In this document: positions 45,202 to 56,827 of the stretch, in pieces | How the letters are laid out: every line of letters begins with the position of its first letter | How positions within the stretch are numbered: the stretch's first letter is position 1 | Source of the DNA: Erythrobasidium yunnanense | Lineage: Eukaryota; Basidiomycota; Cystobasidiomycetes; Erythrobasidiales; Erythrobasidiaceae | Assembly (NCBI GenBank): GCA_001600175.1 | Contig: BCJC01000004.1 | Location: 1,302,001-1,366,000 of the forward strand | Direction of reading: 5' to 3' | DNA length: 64,000 bases | Made by a program: the position numbers and the translations under genes | Notes under the pieces: model-generated | Told to the model about the DNA's origin: nothing | The model's database searches: none | What the model saw: only the letters and a program-made list of their open reading frames with translations

Positions 45202-47215
45202 CTACGACGAGCTCTTCCATTTCAGCGTCCCATCATTCTGCTGCGTCGTCCTCCTCTTTATGACCTCCGTGACCTTTTCGCGCACCCCGATCTTTCCTGC
45301 CCATTCACCTGCAAACCACTTGTAGACTTCTTCATGCGTCATCGCGAACGATCCTGAGTCTTTGACATCACCCTTGATGACTCTGCCAATGAGCTGCTCA
45401 CTAGGCAACGCGTAGGCTGCATGAGGGTAAGAAGTGTATGCTGAGCTTCCTCTGGGCGGAGGAGGCAGCCGTGCATTCTTGTCGGAGTTTGCGTCCGAAA
45501 AGAAGGTATCTCGCATCTTCTGCTGGCTCAAATCAGACAGGGTATTGGGTGACCACGCTGCCCTCTCTGCTGCTTTGCCATCTTTTGGTGCACCTTTCTT
45601 GGCGACCAACACGTGTGTCACGCCTGTAACGAAGTCCGGCGCAAGATCCGGATTCTGCAGACAAGCAACATCAGCGAAGATCTGCCCGAGACACAGCTCG
45701 GCACGCTTACGCAGAAAATGCTCGCCAAATGCATATCCAGATCGAAAATCTCGTTTATGTTCATCTTGGCACCCTGCCTGATGCCTTCCAATGCTACTTT
45801 CACGCTTGTTGGGCTGCGCATCTCGATAGTCTCCCGCGTCTTCTTTGCCCAGTCAGCCAAGTCTGCATCCCCTTCTTCCACCTTCTTCAATGCGCTGACA
45901 ATCTCTTCTGCTCTGTTGAAGTTGAAGACACTGTCAAGGACTGCACGCTTCTTGCCGACGAGGTCATACTGCGAGATCTTGCCGGCATCTGCATCGCCTA
46001 CAAACTCCTCAATGCATGAGTTGATGAGTTGCATGCCTTCTTGAGATGTAGAGGGGTTATCTTCGGAAAATTGCAGATGCGCCAGCCTTTCTTCGAGGGC
46101 AGACAACCGATCAGAGGGGACGAAGTGGGTAGCCATACCAGCTTGGTAGACGCCATATCCACTGATGCGCTCGCTTGTGAGACCAAGATAGACGCCAAGC
46201 TGTCCGTCCAAGCGGGAAAGGAAGAAGTTTGCGCCTACATCAGGGAAGAGGCCGATGTTTGTCTACGACTAGTGTCAGTGTTGCAGCCTGACAGGGCTCT
46301 GAGACCTGCTCACTTCAGGCATCGCAATGACTGTTTTCTCTGTAGCTATGCGGAAGGGTGCATGCATCGAAAGGCCTACTCCTCCGCCCACTGAACATTT
46401 TGACGGTCAGTCCCGATTACCCTTTCGACCGGCGCTGTTTCACATACTCGTGATACCATCCATGAATGCAACGACTGGCTTCTTCATGTGTGCGATGAAG
46501 CGATCGCAGTCGTATTCTTGCTTAAAGAAGTCTGTTGCCTCGCTGCGTGTAGCTGGATCTTTCGCCGCCTTTGCCAGAGCTTGTCTAATGCATTAGAGGA
46601 TGCACACGCATGGCCAAAATGGGCTGACTCACCAACGACATCTCCGCCTGCGCAGAAAGCCCGACCTTCACCTTTCAGAAGTACGATACTACAGGTCTGC
46701 GAAGCTTCCCAGCCCTGCGTAGAATGCTCTGAGCTTCAGAGGATGACAGAAGAAGTGTCTTGGGCACCTCTAGCAGCGGTTTTATGGCAATGATCATGCT
46801 CTTGTTCAGGGAATTCAGAGCCTTTGGCCGGTTCAGCGTCAGAGTACGGAGTCCGAGATTGCTGCCAGACTTGATGAGGTCCTTGTGACGATGTAGATAT
46901 GGTATTGGCTCCATGCATTCGAGATTGTTTCGCTTGATCCGGCTGCCGGCTCACCTCTGTTCCAGCAGGACCTGCAGCTCCACTGCTGCTCGCATGTTTG
47001 CCAGCTGCTGCTTGCTGAGAAGATGTGCTGCTGGATGTCATATGCCTGCTCAGCTGCGCTACCCGCTGCGATGCTGTCTTTGATGATTCTGCGATTTTGC
47101 TGGATTTCGATGCGACCATGCTTCTCCCCGTCAACGTCTGCAAGCTGCGCAAGTCTGGTTGTCGTTGTCGTAAAGCTATACCTCGAGAACGAGGCAGCGC
47201 TCGCACACAATGCAT
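45202..47215 (-). CDS. EHD3: 3-hydroxyisobutyryl-CoA hydrolase, mitochondrial (HIBCH/Ehd3)
   Basis: Crotonase-fold thioesterase of valine breakdown, releasing 3-hydroxyisobutyrate in the matrix. At least six exons. The start [19 protein letters not shown] and the following Ser/Gln/Ala-rich stretch are a likely presequence plus linker. The catalytic fold begins with [19 protein letters not shown]. Splicing to [20 protein letters not shown] brings in the oxyanion motif CAGGDV. It continues [20 protein letters not shown] with the second oxyanion loop, then [19 protein letters not shown] with the catalytic Glu, [43 protein letters not shown], and the C-terminal end-domain to KWKSSS. The sequence follows HIBCH rather than enoyl-CoA hydratase (the NIGLFPDVG and FVTGV..LVAK landmarks). 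All key residues are present. Confidence 0.93.
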
Positions 47216-48233
47216 AGATTGGATGGATAGACGTCAAGCTGGACTTCTGGCCGGTCAGGGTGACTGCTCCATCAGTCATTACGAATCGAGAGCTGCAATG
47301 AAGTCTGCACCACTGAACGGATCGAGTCTTACCTCTCGTCCTAGTCTCCGGGCTTGATTAAAACATCGTATTAACCTCCAGAACGCTGATGCATCCACCA
47401 GTTTGTGGCATTGGAGCCCATGTCGCTCAGCTTCTGGAGGTGCATGGGTCTCCCTGGCATTAGGCCTCAAGCCTGCGATCTCTGCAGATAAGATTGAGCT
47501 GTCGTGCCCCAACACCACATGATTCAAGACCAGAAATCAGCAACTACGCTGCAGCTCAATTAAATCCACGCTAAATATAATATTGTGAATCCTGATCTAT
47601 GCGATGGTCAAGCTCCTGGTCTATCAGCCAACCTGTATTGACGGTAAATCCTGTTCTCCCAATTGCACGTTATCTGCAATATTACAGCTTCGGGCGGCGT
47701 GTTTGAGGGCTCTGAATGTTATGTAGATCTATAATGCAGACTTTGACGCGCTGCAGCCATTGTTCAGCGCGAGAAAGCTTCTTCAACAAACGCGTTCAAT
47801 CAGAGTCTTTCAACAGGAAACGCTTTACCGGGAGTAGTCGCAAAGGAATTTTGTACTGTCATATGTATGCACAATGCAGTTGATGAAATGTTTTGGGATT
47901 ACACTCAAGCTTCAGTGCTCTAAGTGCGAGCTGTCACGGGAAGAGGCCTGAGCGCGTTGGGCCTGGATTAGGCACAGGTGCAGGTGAAAAGTGTCCGGAC
48001 GCGCACGGGAAAGAGAGCAATTTGACGACCGCACGCGGGAGGGAAGTTGAAGATCTGGATTAAGTTGTAGTCTTCATCTTCTCTTCTTTCCTCCTACTTA
48101 TCTGTACATACGTCCGTCTCTTCGTTGAAGGTCGTCTCTGGCTGTCCCGCAACAGCAGCGACTTCTTCCCGGAAAAGCTTGCTCGACTTCTCTCTGCTTC
48201 GTCCGGCGAAAGCTACTGGTGTGGAGTGGAGTC
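47216..48233. other. Long divergent intergenic region
   Basis: 1018 bp between the HIBCH gene (minus) and the seven-helix gene (plus), the longest gene-free stretch here. AT-rich near 47575-47600. A minus-strand ORF at 47279-47527 has no family features. A C/T-rich run at about 48070-48100 lies 130-160 bp before the plus-strand start. No tRNA or repeat was seen. Confidence 0.6.
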
Positions 48234-50097
48234 ATGTCTTCCAACACTGTGATCCTGCCTCAGCTTCAGGCCCTGCTCGACCAAGCTCCCGAAGGATCAA
48301 ATCCCTATGCTTGGTGGGCAGAGACGCTCTATCGACGCGCATATCCCGGCCTAGCACCATGGTCTATTCCACTCTTTTGGATTGTCGCAATTCTCAGCTT
48401 CATGTAAGTGTCTTCCTCTGTCGCAAAGTCTGAGGCGTCTCGAAGGCTGACAGCTTTCCCGTGACTTTCGCAGCAATCTTCCCGTCACTATCTTCACTCT
48501 GGTTAGCAAAGCACGCTCAGAAGGTGGCACATCTTTGTACAAGCTTCGCGAACACCGATCTGGCGGCCGATACATCTGCTTGAACGCTACAAACACTTTC
48601 CTCATCGGACACGTGCTGAGCTGCAGTGTCTTTCTCACTTTCTCCATCCTACATCTGTATCGCTATGATCACCCCGGCCGCGGCTGGCAGGATCTGGTAC
48701 GTCCCCCAGCTTCATGAAATATGTTGTCTGAGCCTGACGTTTGAGGTTAGTGCTGGGCCGCCTTCATGTGGCTCTGCCCTTACCTCGAGCTGCTCTTCAC
48801 TTCGATCGGAGTTCTATATGCCATCCTGGTCGCGCCGTCGCCGCTAGCGTACGCTCAGCGTGCTCCCTCAGATGGAAAGCTGGTTCCTCACCAGCCTCCA
48901 CTTTCTACCGTTCCAGCATGGCTTCTCAATACCTTCATTTTTGCTGCGCCTGTTGCAGTCTCAATGGCCGTGCTTATACCCGGAATCCGTCTCATTCTGG
49001 CTATCAAGGACTCTGAACTCTTCGGCGTGGAGATGTTCAAGACCGTCGAGCTCTTCGCGTATGACTATGCCAAGAACGTTACTCCAAGTGTCGCAGAGCA
49101 GGGCGCCTTCCTTCAAAACCTCGCACTTGCGGTTGGCAAGAATCAGCTTGCAGCATCAAGGTGGAGCCCGCTTTTCGGAGTGTGGTAAGACTGTCTCTCT
49201 CTAGGCAGCTGAGGCATCAGCATCTGATATATTTGCTATGCAGGCTTGTCTTCGTTGCGGTCGCTTCCGTTCTGGCAAGCGTGGCTTGGTTTGCCGTTTC
49301 TCGAGTCACCAAGACCCGTCTCCGCCTAGCTCAGCAAATCCTGTCAGAAGGCAGTGGAAATGTTGAACTGGACGAGATGAGGAATCGGGAGAGGAAGCAG
49401 TCTGCCCAACCGCATCAGCTGTCAGCTGTCAAGCAGGCCAGATGGGAACATCATAGCTTCATGGTTCAGTTCGGAGCAGCCGCCATTCTTCTGCTCATCT
49501 GCGATGCTATGCTGTTTGTCGACACCGTTGTCGGATATAAGGTCCATATCAGACCAAACTTGGTGGCCCTCTGTCTTCTTGTTCCACCTGGCGCTTATCT
49601 TATTCAGTCAAGCATTTCCGTGGCTTTGATTCTCGTGAGTTCTGACGAAAGAGCAAATAACACGCATGAAGCTGACCTTCCTCACTCGTCAGGTCCGCTC
49701 CATCCGTGGACAGGCTGCAGCCAAAGTCAGCGCAACGAGCGGGTCCCCCAGAAGTGGACGTACGACTCACACGCGTACAGACTCCGAAAGTACCATCCAA
49801 GACAAGAAGAAGTCGCTCCTTCCCAGCTCTTTCAGCTCCAAGCCTATTTCGTCGGGTGCCATTTACGTCAATACTCTGCCCAAGCATGGCTACCCAGTAT
49901 CGCCATCCGTGGTTCATCAGATCCAGATCAACCAAGTCATCGAGACTGAAGCAGACGTAGCGAGCTTTGTGGATGCTGAGGCACCGGAACTGCATCGCAG
50001 CAGATCTGGCCTTCTGGAATCTGAGGGTCACTCGACGGAATACCAGGGAGAAGAAGGATGGAAAAGACCTGTCTCCGAGATGGGACAAGCCATGTAA
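48234..50097 (+). CDS. Seven-helix integral membrane protein, unrecognised
   Basis: Start MSSNTVILPQLQALLDQAP; six or more exons with blocks 48234-48403, about 48475-48697, about 48752-49186, about 49243-49634 and about 49694-50097. Seven hydrophobic segments are visible: IPLFWIVAILSFMNLPVTI; FLIGHVLSCSVFLTFSILHL; FMWLCPYLELLFTSIGVLYA; TFIFAAPVAVSMAVLIPGI; LVFVAVASVLASVAWFAV; FGAAAILLLICDAMLFVDTV; and LVALCLLVPPGAYLIQSSI. The N-terminus is short. A basic loop links helices 5 and 6 (KTRLRLAQQILSEG). The last ~120 residues form a Ser-rich, probably cytosolic tail. This is the plan of a receptor-like protein, but I see no DRY, NPxxY or known fungal GPCR-class motif, so receptor function is only a possibility. 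Confidence 0.7.
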
Positions 50098-50335
50098 GGG
50101 CTTCAAGAGATGTAAGGTGCTCTCGAAGCCCAAAGTTATGAAATCACGAGGGAGGGTTAGGGGGAATTGGTATTTGTTCGGGGATTGTGTATCGCCTCTT
50201 TCGACGGAACGAAAAGTGTTCACGGTCAGTCTTCTTGTAATTAGAAACCAAACGACAGTCTTGACGTATCACGAGAATGTATTACCCAAGATCATGCATC
50301 CAATTTAGTGTCCTTGACCTGTTCTGTTACAGCAT

Positions 50336-51988
50336 CTATCTGTCCGTTGCCATTGGCTGTAGAGGTTGTGGTGCGGCTGTCTCCTTCTTTGCCGGTGCAG
50401 CTGTGAGGATCTCGATGCCTGTTTCCGTCACGAGAAGTGTCTCTTCAAATTGTGCACTGCGTTTGCCATCGCGCGTGACGGCGGTCCACTTGATAGAGAA
50501 CATTAGCCCGATGACCTTCGTTAAAGATGCCAAACCTACATCGTCCGGCCAGTGCGTTTCCTGCGGAGTTCCCAAGCAGATCATGGGCTCTATCGTGAAT
50601 GTCTGCGTAGTGGAAGTACCATTGTCAGTTATATGCTATGGCTACATATAGAAGGCTTACATGGCCCGGTTTGAGAGAGTGCGGCGCTTTGTTCTTCGCA
50701 TAGTGCGGGATATTGGGTGCAGGATGGAAGAGGTTGTTGATGCCGTGCCCACAATATGTTCGGTTGACGGTGCATCCGTTTTCAGTAGCGACCTTTTCGA
50801 TGATATTACCGAAGTCGCGATACAGTGTGCCGGGTTTTGCTATCGCTATCGCTGCGTCCAGTGTTTCTCGGGCAGTTCGGATGAGTCGTCTGCCAGTATG
50901 AGCAGAGACAATGTGAGCTTGGTCCAAGACGGTGCTATGCATCACTTACGCTGAATCGTCGTCGATCTTGCCCACAGGATATGTTGCGTTCAAGTCGCTA
51001 TGGAAGCTGGAGAGATGCATTAGGTGATGAAACATGGGTAGTTATATAATCATGCTCACCCTCCAAAGTATAGCGAGATATCCAAATTGACGATATCGCC
51101 CTCTTCTAGCGGTCTGAGATCCGGCACTCCATGGCATATCACCTCGTTCACGCTTGTGCACAACGATTTTGGGAAGTTGCGATAGTTTAGAGGGGAAGGA
51201 TAGGCTTTGCGCTCGATGATGGCTTTGTGACAGATGGCATCGAGCTCGTCTGTCGTGATGCCTGGTCGGATGAAAGATGCTGTATGATCAAGGACTTCGC
51301 GTGCAAGCTGGTAATCAATGTCAGAGGACGTGTAGCATGAGGAGAGTAGGTGTGCATACTCTACATGAGCGCCTCATGCCTTCTTGTTCCCATCCTTCGA
51401 GCTCGCGAGGCTTTCGGTCCCCAAATCTGCTGTACCTAGGGTCGCCGGTTACTGCAGAAACTTCACTTAGCGTGCATATATATTTAAAGGCACAAAAGGA
51501 CCTACCGCTGTCTGCATAATTTGGCCTTGGGATCTCAGGCGGCACATGTCTTCTCTGAGATGGATCTCGAGGGTTCTGCATGATACACTCAGCTAGAGTA
51601 TTTGATGACATGCTTTACTTGTTCTATTCACGTATAGCTTATTCTTCTGATACCTTGCGCGCAAAGTACCGGTGTACACTCTCGCAGGGAAAGGGTCGTA
51701 TGCTGAATGGACACACTTCAGCGCATAATGGTAAAGCCGAGAGAGATTTCACATACTCTCTACTCCATTGACGATGACTGGCCCAGCCTGCTCCTGCTGC
51801 GCTTTGACGTGTATTTTCTTGTGTTCCGCCCAATTCCTCCTGAAGCAATCCTGACCGCAGAACTTGGATGTGATGATGCCTAGCTTGACGCAGTTGGGAC
51901 AGCTCAGGTTGCCAGCGGCATTCGTGCAGTCCAGGCCAGCGCACTTTTCAGCGTTGATTTCAGACGTCGTTGCTGGAGCTTCGTTCAT
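50336..51988 (-). CDS. MAP1: Methionine aminopeptidase 1 with N-terminal zinc finger
   Basis: Removes initiator Met from nascent cytosolic proteins; the zinc-finger region docks it to ribosomes. At least six exons. N-terminus: [20 protein letters not shown], then [18 protein letters not shown], a MYND-like double finger. A linker with [17 protein letters not shown] follows, then the pita-bread catalytic domain: [40 protein letters not shown], and [12 protein letters not shown]. Metal ligands are the two Asp in [11 protein letters not shown] and [12 protein letters not shown], the His in HPAPNIPHY (substrate His in YCGHGI), the Glu in the FTIEPMI-like exon end, and the last Glu in [15 protein letters not shown]. 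All five ligand positions appear kept. The C-terminus is an Ala/Pro/Gln tail. Start chosen at [16 protein letters not shown]. Confidence 0.93.
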
Positions 51989-52116
51989 GGTCGCAGCAGG
52001 ATATAGGCGTGTCTCGACAGCTCTCGAAAGTTAAGAAGAAGAAGGAATGCAGCAAGAGGTCAGAGTCGTCGGAATGAGCAAGCAAGACAGCCAAGAGTTG
52101 AGCAAAAGAGCGCCGA

Positions 52117-52458
52117 ATGCTGACGAGGGCTCGCTACACTACCCAGACCAAACAACTACTTCGAGACTTCCACCAGCAGACCATTCTGATATGCGCAACG
52201 AGCAGGCTCCTGAGTGAAGAAAGCTTCCCTGATACGCCAAACATGCTCGGACTGCCACGTGAAGAAGCGCCGTTCCACTGGGCACTTGGACCTCGCAAAT
52301 ACAAGAAGATGGGCGCACACATTCCGACAGGGCTGATCACAAGCTGTCCAAGCAAGAGAAGCGAAGGCAGCGCAATTGCGAGGCGTCGTAGCTTCTCAGC
52401 TTGTTTCAACCCGTCAGAGACGCACCTCAGCTTAGCATACCTCGGCGCCGTCAATTGA
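52117..52458 (+). CDS. Small hypothetical protein
   Basis: Open frame of 113 residues (MLTRARYTTQTKQLLRDFHQ, later SFPDTPNMLGLPREEAPFHW and LGPRKYKKMGAHIPTG). The Arg/Thr-rich N-terminus could be a mitochondrial presequence. It is placed divergently from MAP1, 128 bp away, and 87 bp before the next plus-strand gene. A minus-strand ORF of similar length overlaps it. Codon use mildly favours this strand. No family was recognised, so it may be spurious. Confidence 0.35.
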   Translation: MLTRARYTTQTKQLLRDFHQQTILICATSRLLSEESFPDTPNMLGLPREEAPFHWALGPRKYKKMGAHIPTGLITSCPSKRSEGSAIARRRSFSACFNPSETHLSLAYLGAVN

Positions 52459-52545
52459 CTATCTACCGCATGACATCTCCTTCAGCCTCGACAAGCCAGA
52501 TCTTTAGTGCCTAGAACGTCCGGCTCAACGCTTGACTAGTTAGCG

Positions 52546-53681
52546 ATGGCCGAATCTAACAGCCTCCCAACCTCCATCTTCATCCCTATCTTTGTTGTCT
52601 TGAGTACGTACATTATCTACTGAACAATACATTCGCTTACGTGTCCTTTTCTGCAGGCGTAGCCATCTTATTCGCTGGAACCGCTTTGTACTGCATTTCC
52701 CGCCGCAGCCCAAGATCGTGCACCTTCTTCCGCTTCCCATGTCTGTCTCCTCTCAGACGAAGTGGACGTGGCCGACTCTCGTCCAAACGACCTCCGCCTC
52801 TTTCCCCTGAAACGTTGAAAGAGCTTAAGTTCAGCATCCCGCGCAACCTCCCAACATCGCCAAACCCTCTCGCTACCAAGTTCGCACATGGTGCGCCTAC
52901 TTTTCACGTCGATACCGAAGCGCATAGGGGCTCGACCTTCCTGAAGACTCCGGCTTCGTCTAGACCAGTCTCTCGAGAGTCAAGACCAGCGACAGCTTCC
53001 AGTCACTTCAGTGAAGCATTCTTGAGGCCTGTAGGCTTTCTATCAGGCTTGTCACGCAGCACAACGCCAGTGTGGAATCGACGGTTGACGGATACTGAGA
53101 TGGGTCCAGGGAGGACAAGCAAAGACATACACGATCCAAGTTGGTCAGCACCTTCTGCATGGGATATCGCAGAATTACCTGCTGGCAGCCCACATACAGC
53201 TTCTGCACCTACTATGCCTATGCCGGCGTTCTTGGCGGCGGCTCCGGTGCCAATGGATGCAAGGACAATAGATCCATCCAACTTCCCTCTGCCCAAACTC
53301 GGACACTCGAGCAGCAAGTACCCCTCCCGGTGGTCGAACAGTCAAGACACGGAAGGAGGTACTACGACTCGTCGAGCAAGTACTGAACGAGGGCGATCCT
53401 CCATAGGCGGCGATTCTGTCTTCTGTACTTGCGATCTACTGGACGATATCCAAGAGGGTCGAGAGATGCGTATCCCGAGTCGTATGTCAATCGATTCAGA
53501 GTATCAAGGTCCACACAAAGAGTGTCGTGCTTGTTCAAGACACCTTGGTCAGTCAAGAAGTGGACAGACTAGCAGGGCACCGAGTGTATACGTCAGGAAA
53601 CCGAGAAGACCTCGTAGGTTTGGGAGCAAGAAGGTCGTCAAAGGTATGACTACGATTGAGGGGAGATTGTACCAGGGTTAG
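52546..53681 (+). CDS. Unrecognised single-pass membrane protein
   Basis: Two exons, 52546 to about 52603 and about 52658-53681. The first encodes MAESNSLPTSIFIPIFVVL. The join gives a single N-terminal hydrophobic span (IFIPIFVVLSVAILFAGTAL) followed by YCISRRSPRSC. The remaining ~330 residues are Ser/Pro/Arg-rich and probably cytosolic and disordered. Short ordered-looking islands contain Cys (SVFCTCDLLDDIQEG, HKECRACSRHLG). The protein ends PRRPRRFGSKKVVKGMTTIE. No family was recognised. The short cysteine pairs (CTC, CRAC) might bind metal, but this is speculation. Confidence 0.65.
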
Positions 53682-53898
53682 CATAGCCGATCTCTTCTAC
53701 TTGTCACTCATCCATTATCAGCTCTCTCGTAGTGGTTAATCGCTTCGTTATCTAATTGCATGACTGATTGCGCAAGGATGTCGCCATAGTCTTTCACGTG
53801 AAGAAGCGTTGAAGCCAGAATCATGACGATGCTGGTGATGTTCGCATGTTGGATGCTGATGCTTCCTTCTGGCGATTATCGCTGTTTGAAGCTTGAAG

Positions 53899-54880
53899 AT
53901 GAATCTTGTCGCTTCTCCTCAGCTCTACGGCACCTTCAACTCCGATGAACGAGGAAACAGCAGCAGCAACTCCAACAGAGTTACGATGAATGTCGCTGCA
54001 GATGACCAGGCCAATAACAGACCAGGCGCTACTCCAGCTGCAAGTAGCAGCCAAAGCAAAGATAAGGGAGGGTATAAACCCGAAAACAAGCGCGACACCG
54101 TCTGGAGCTGGTTCACGAGCCAGGATCTATACCTGAACAATGTAGGGAGTGTAGCGAGAGATCATCTGGCAGTAAGGCTGCATGCGTCCAGAACGAAGAG
54201 AGCATGAACTGACGCGAATCTTGGCAGAACGAGGTACTCGCTTGATCTGGACTGGCGATGAAGATCCACAAGCTGATGCTAATGTACTACTAACATAGCG
54301 AACCTTTCTGGCCTGGCTGCGCACCTCTCTGTCTCTGGCATCAATCGGTGTCGGTAAGCGAGCTAGCGATGACACGACATTTCGCATGGTCTAAGCGAGT
54401 ATTTTAGCCATCACACAACTCTTCCGACTCTCCTCCTCTGCATTCACACTCCCGGGCTCCTCTCCCTCTCCTGCCCTGCCAACATCCTCTTTCGCTTCCG
54501 ATCTCCCGATCTTCAGCCAGGCAGAGCTCCCAGAAATCGTCGCAGCTCTAGTTGCACAAGTGCAGCAGCAGAGTCTGGAGCTGGCCGCCCTTGGCACATC
54601 GTCAAATAGCGAGCGGCAGAGGTATCACAGGCTAGGAAAACCTATAGGAGGGACGTTCTTGATGATGGGCGTGGTGTTCTTGACGCTTGGTGAGCAGTGT
54701 AGTACGCGTTCGCCTTCTCCCACTGATTTTTGACCAGGCGCGTACCGATACCTGTCTGTGCAGCATCACCTAGCTTCCAAGAACTACTTTCCTCCAGCGC
54801 GAAGGTCCATCCTCCTTGCCTCAACATGTATCAGCGCGCTGCTCGTCGCTGCCTTTACGAGTATCCTCATCATCCAATAA
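53899..54880 (+). CDS. DUF202 membrane protein containing a 6-nt microexon
   Basis: Exons 53899-54171, 54228-54233, 54299-54353, 54408-54689 and 54738-54880 sum to 759 nt (252 residues). DUF202 is a three-helix membrane domain shared by bacterial YidH and the Vtc1 part of the fungal VTC complex. Visible: disordered start with KRDTVWSWFTSQDLYLNNVG, the diagnostic ANERTFLAWLRTSLSLAS at helix 1, a Ser/Pro/Gln loop of ~70 residues, GKPIGGTFLMMGVVFLTLG (helix 2) with AYRYLSVQHHL, and RRSILLASTCISALLVAAF (helix 3). The residues Asn-Glu of ANERTF come from the exon at 54228-54233 alone (AACGAG). Without it, the family's most conserved motif is broken. Each flanking intron has GT..AG and a branch-like sequence (CTGAC, CTAAC). 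Confidence 0.92.
54228..54233 (+). other. Six-nucleotide microexon (Asn-Glu)
   Basis: AACGAG, bounded by TTGGCAG before and GTACTC after. Both flanking introns (54172-54227, 56 nt; 54234-54298, 65 nt) are phase 0. Its two residues complete the DUF202 signature. Confidence 0.88.
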
Positions 54881-55121
54881 TTTGTCAAACCCGGCTTTCA
54901 GGTATTGACGGCAAGATCTTCGCACTCCCCGACAGTAGTCTATCAGTGAGAGTGTAAGTTCTAGTAGTAACGAAGCAGTCAAGGAGTGCAATGTTGTTGT
55001 GTTATTTGTAATACAGCCAAACGCGCCTTGACCGTCTCTCCCTTTCAGTCTCGTTTCTGCACTCTCGTTACTTGCACCTCGTTCTTCCGTTCATTCTCAC
55101 GTCGTTTCTTGTATCACCACC

Positions 55122-56367
55122 ATGGCTGCCCGTCCTCAATCTGGCGCATCATATTCCCGTCCTGTTTCATCATTTTATGGCGAAGGTCAACACCAACATG
55201 CTGGATCGGGAACTGGAGGATATGCTGCCAACAACCGCGATAGCTACATCACTCCTGGAGCGTACAGCAGCGTTGCCAGCTTGAACAACCTGGGAAATCG
55301 CTACTCGACGCTGGATCCTGATGAACAGCCTTTGGTGTCGCCTGATCGCCAGCAACACCAGCAGGCGCCAGACATCTATGGTGACTTCAACAATGTAGCA
55401 CCAAAGTACTCGAAGAGGTACAGCTCTGCCGATATCTACGCTCAATCTGGTTCCCCTACTTATGGCAAGAATACGCGCCGCAATAGCCTTCTGCACTATG
55501 AGGACAAGAACTTCAATGAAGATGGAACCAGCAAGCGCAACTCGGTAGCAGCTGGCGAACTTATGCTTACTCCTGAGTTGGGAAAAGATTGGACGGATGA
55601 AGAAGCTAGAAGGACGAAAGTAGTCAATGATAAACCCATCATTAGAGGCCCTAGGCTGTTTGAGAGCATGGCTGCAGGCTTCAAGAGATGGTTTGAGTGG
55701 AAGAGATTCATCTTCATTCTGACTGCTTTCATCGGGTGGTGAGCCTCGATTACATGGCACGATCGTATGCATCGTTACTAAGCCCTTCTCCCTACCAACA
55801 GCCTTGTAGCGGTCTGCTACTTCCTCGTACCGAGAGCGCCTGGCTTCCAGCTGGCAGCAGACCGTCCGCTCTCTTCGAACGATCGGACTCCTACCTTCAC
55901 ACGCATTCCTGCAGTCATGAAGTGGACAGCTCAGTTGAATGTCGCCATCGACGGTCGGGCTAATTGGATTCCTGTAGGTCGCGCTTGGCATCGGCCAACG
56001 AGCCCTCACTCACACCATGTGTCTGCAGTTCCACTTCACGTCCTTCGAAATGACATTGTATGACCTCGACACTGGCAAGAAGGTCGGCTCAGGCGGTCTG
56101 TCAGATCGCACAGCCTTCCCAGGTCGTGAGATCACTCCGACGACACTAGACATCAATTTCTACTATCGCGGCAACAACGCTTCCGATCTCACATGGACCA
56201 ATTTCTACAATGCATGTCAGCACAAGTACCAAGGTACTACGAGACCGAATCTCGGACTGGTCGTCCAGCTGCGAAGCAAAGTGAGAGGATCGATTGGCGA
56301 AAAGGGAGCAAGTACGACTATTCCTAGTATCGCTTGTCCTATCGAACTACCTGCCAACAACGCCTAG
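55122..56367 (+). CDS. Single-pass membrane protein with a LEA2-like extracytosolic domain
   Basis: Three exons, 55122 to about 55741, about 55802 to 55975, and about 56030 to 56367. The first ~190 residues are hydrophilic, Tyr/Ser/Asn-rich and likely cytosolic. One span follows: WKRFIFILTAFIGW joined to CLVAVCYFLVPRAPG. The extracytosolic part contains MKWTAQLNVAIDGRANWIPV, FHFTSFEMTLYDLDTGKKVG, GLSDRTAFPGREITPTTLDI and NFYYRGNNASDLTWTNFYNA. Alternating beta segments around F-x-x-T-L-Y-D resemble the LEA2/WHy-type domain of fungal vacuolar or plasma-membrane proteins (Tag1-like). The family call is inference from pattern. Several NxS/T sites lie after the span, which agrees with type II topology. 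Confidence 0.72.
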
Positions 56368-56827
56368 TCTATCAAGGGAGGTATAGCCGGGGACAATCTA
56401 GCATTCTCTTCGTTTCTTGGCTTTGTAATCTCATTAACCTCATTCCGCAAGCTCATCCACTATTCCTTCCTTCGCACATAGTCCTACGTAGCATCATGTA
56501 CAGTAGCCATCAAGTAATTCAGGGACACTGCTTATTTGTCGCAACAGACAATTTCTCCATCACTCCGGTAACATTCGTGGAATTGGGAGCTTGCTGTGTC
56601 CCTCCTTCCTGGCCTGCATACGCTAGCAGAGCCTTCTTCTGCAGTTGACAGAGCGCTGTTGGCCTGCGCATCGCTCTCAAGCCTTCGTCACCGTCTCAGT
56701 CTCGCAGTGAGGGCAAGAGGCGCATGGCCCTGCATAGCGTGATCGGCGCTTGTGCTTCACAGCACCGTCGTCCTTGAATAGCTCTTTGTGATGTTGTAAG
56801 GCCAAGGCTAAGGCTTCGAGTACGCCG
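56368..56827. other. Convergent 3' intergenic region
   Basis: 460 bp between the stops of the LEA2-like gene and GPI12. A minus-strand ORF (56677-56868) overlaps the 3' end of GPI12 in another frame and contains CASCPHC. It could be an alternative C-terminus but is not supported. Confidence 0.5.

Noticed and set aside
47279-47527. Minus-strand ORF of 82 codons upstream of the HIBCH gene
   Set aside because: No recognisable sequence and no neighbouring exon in phase; judged intergenic.
52134-52454. Minus-strand ORF of 106 codons opposite the small hypothetical gene
   Set aside because: Codon use is slightly better on the plus strand and the frame lacks features; neither is certain.
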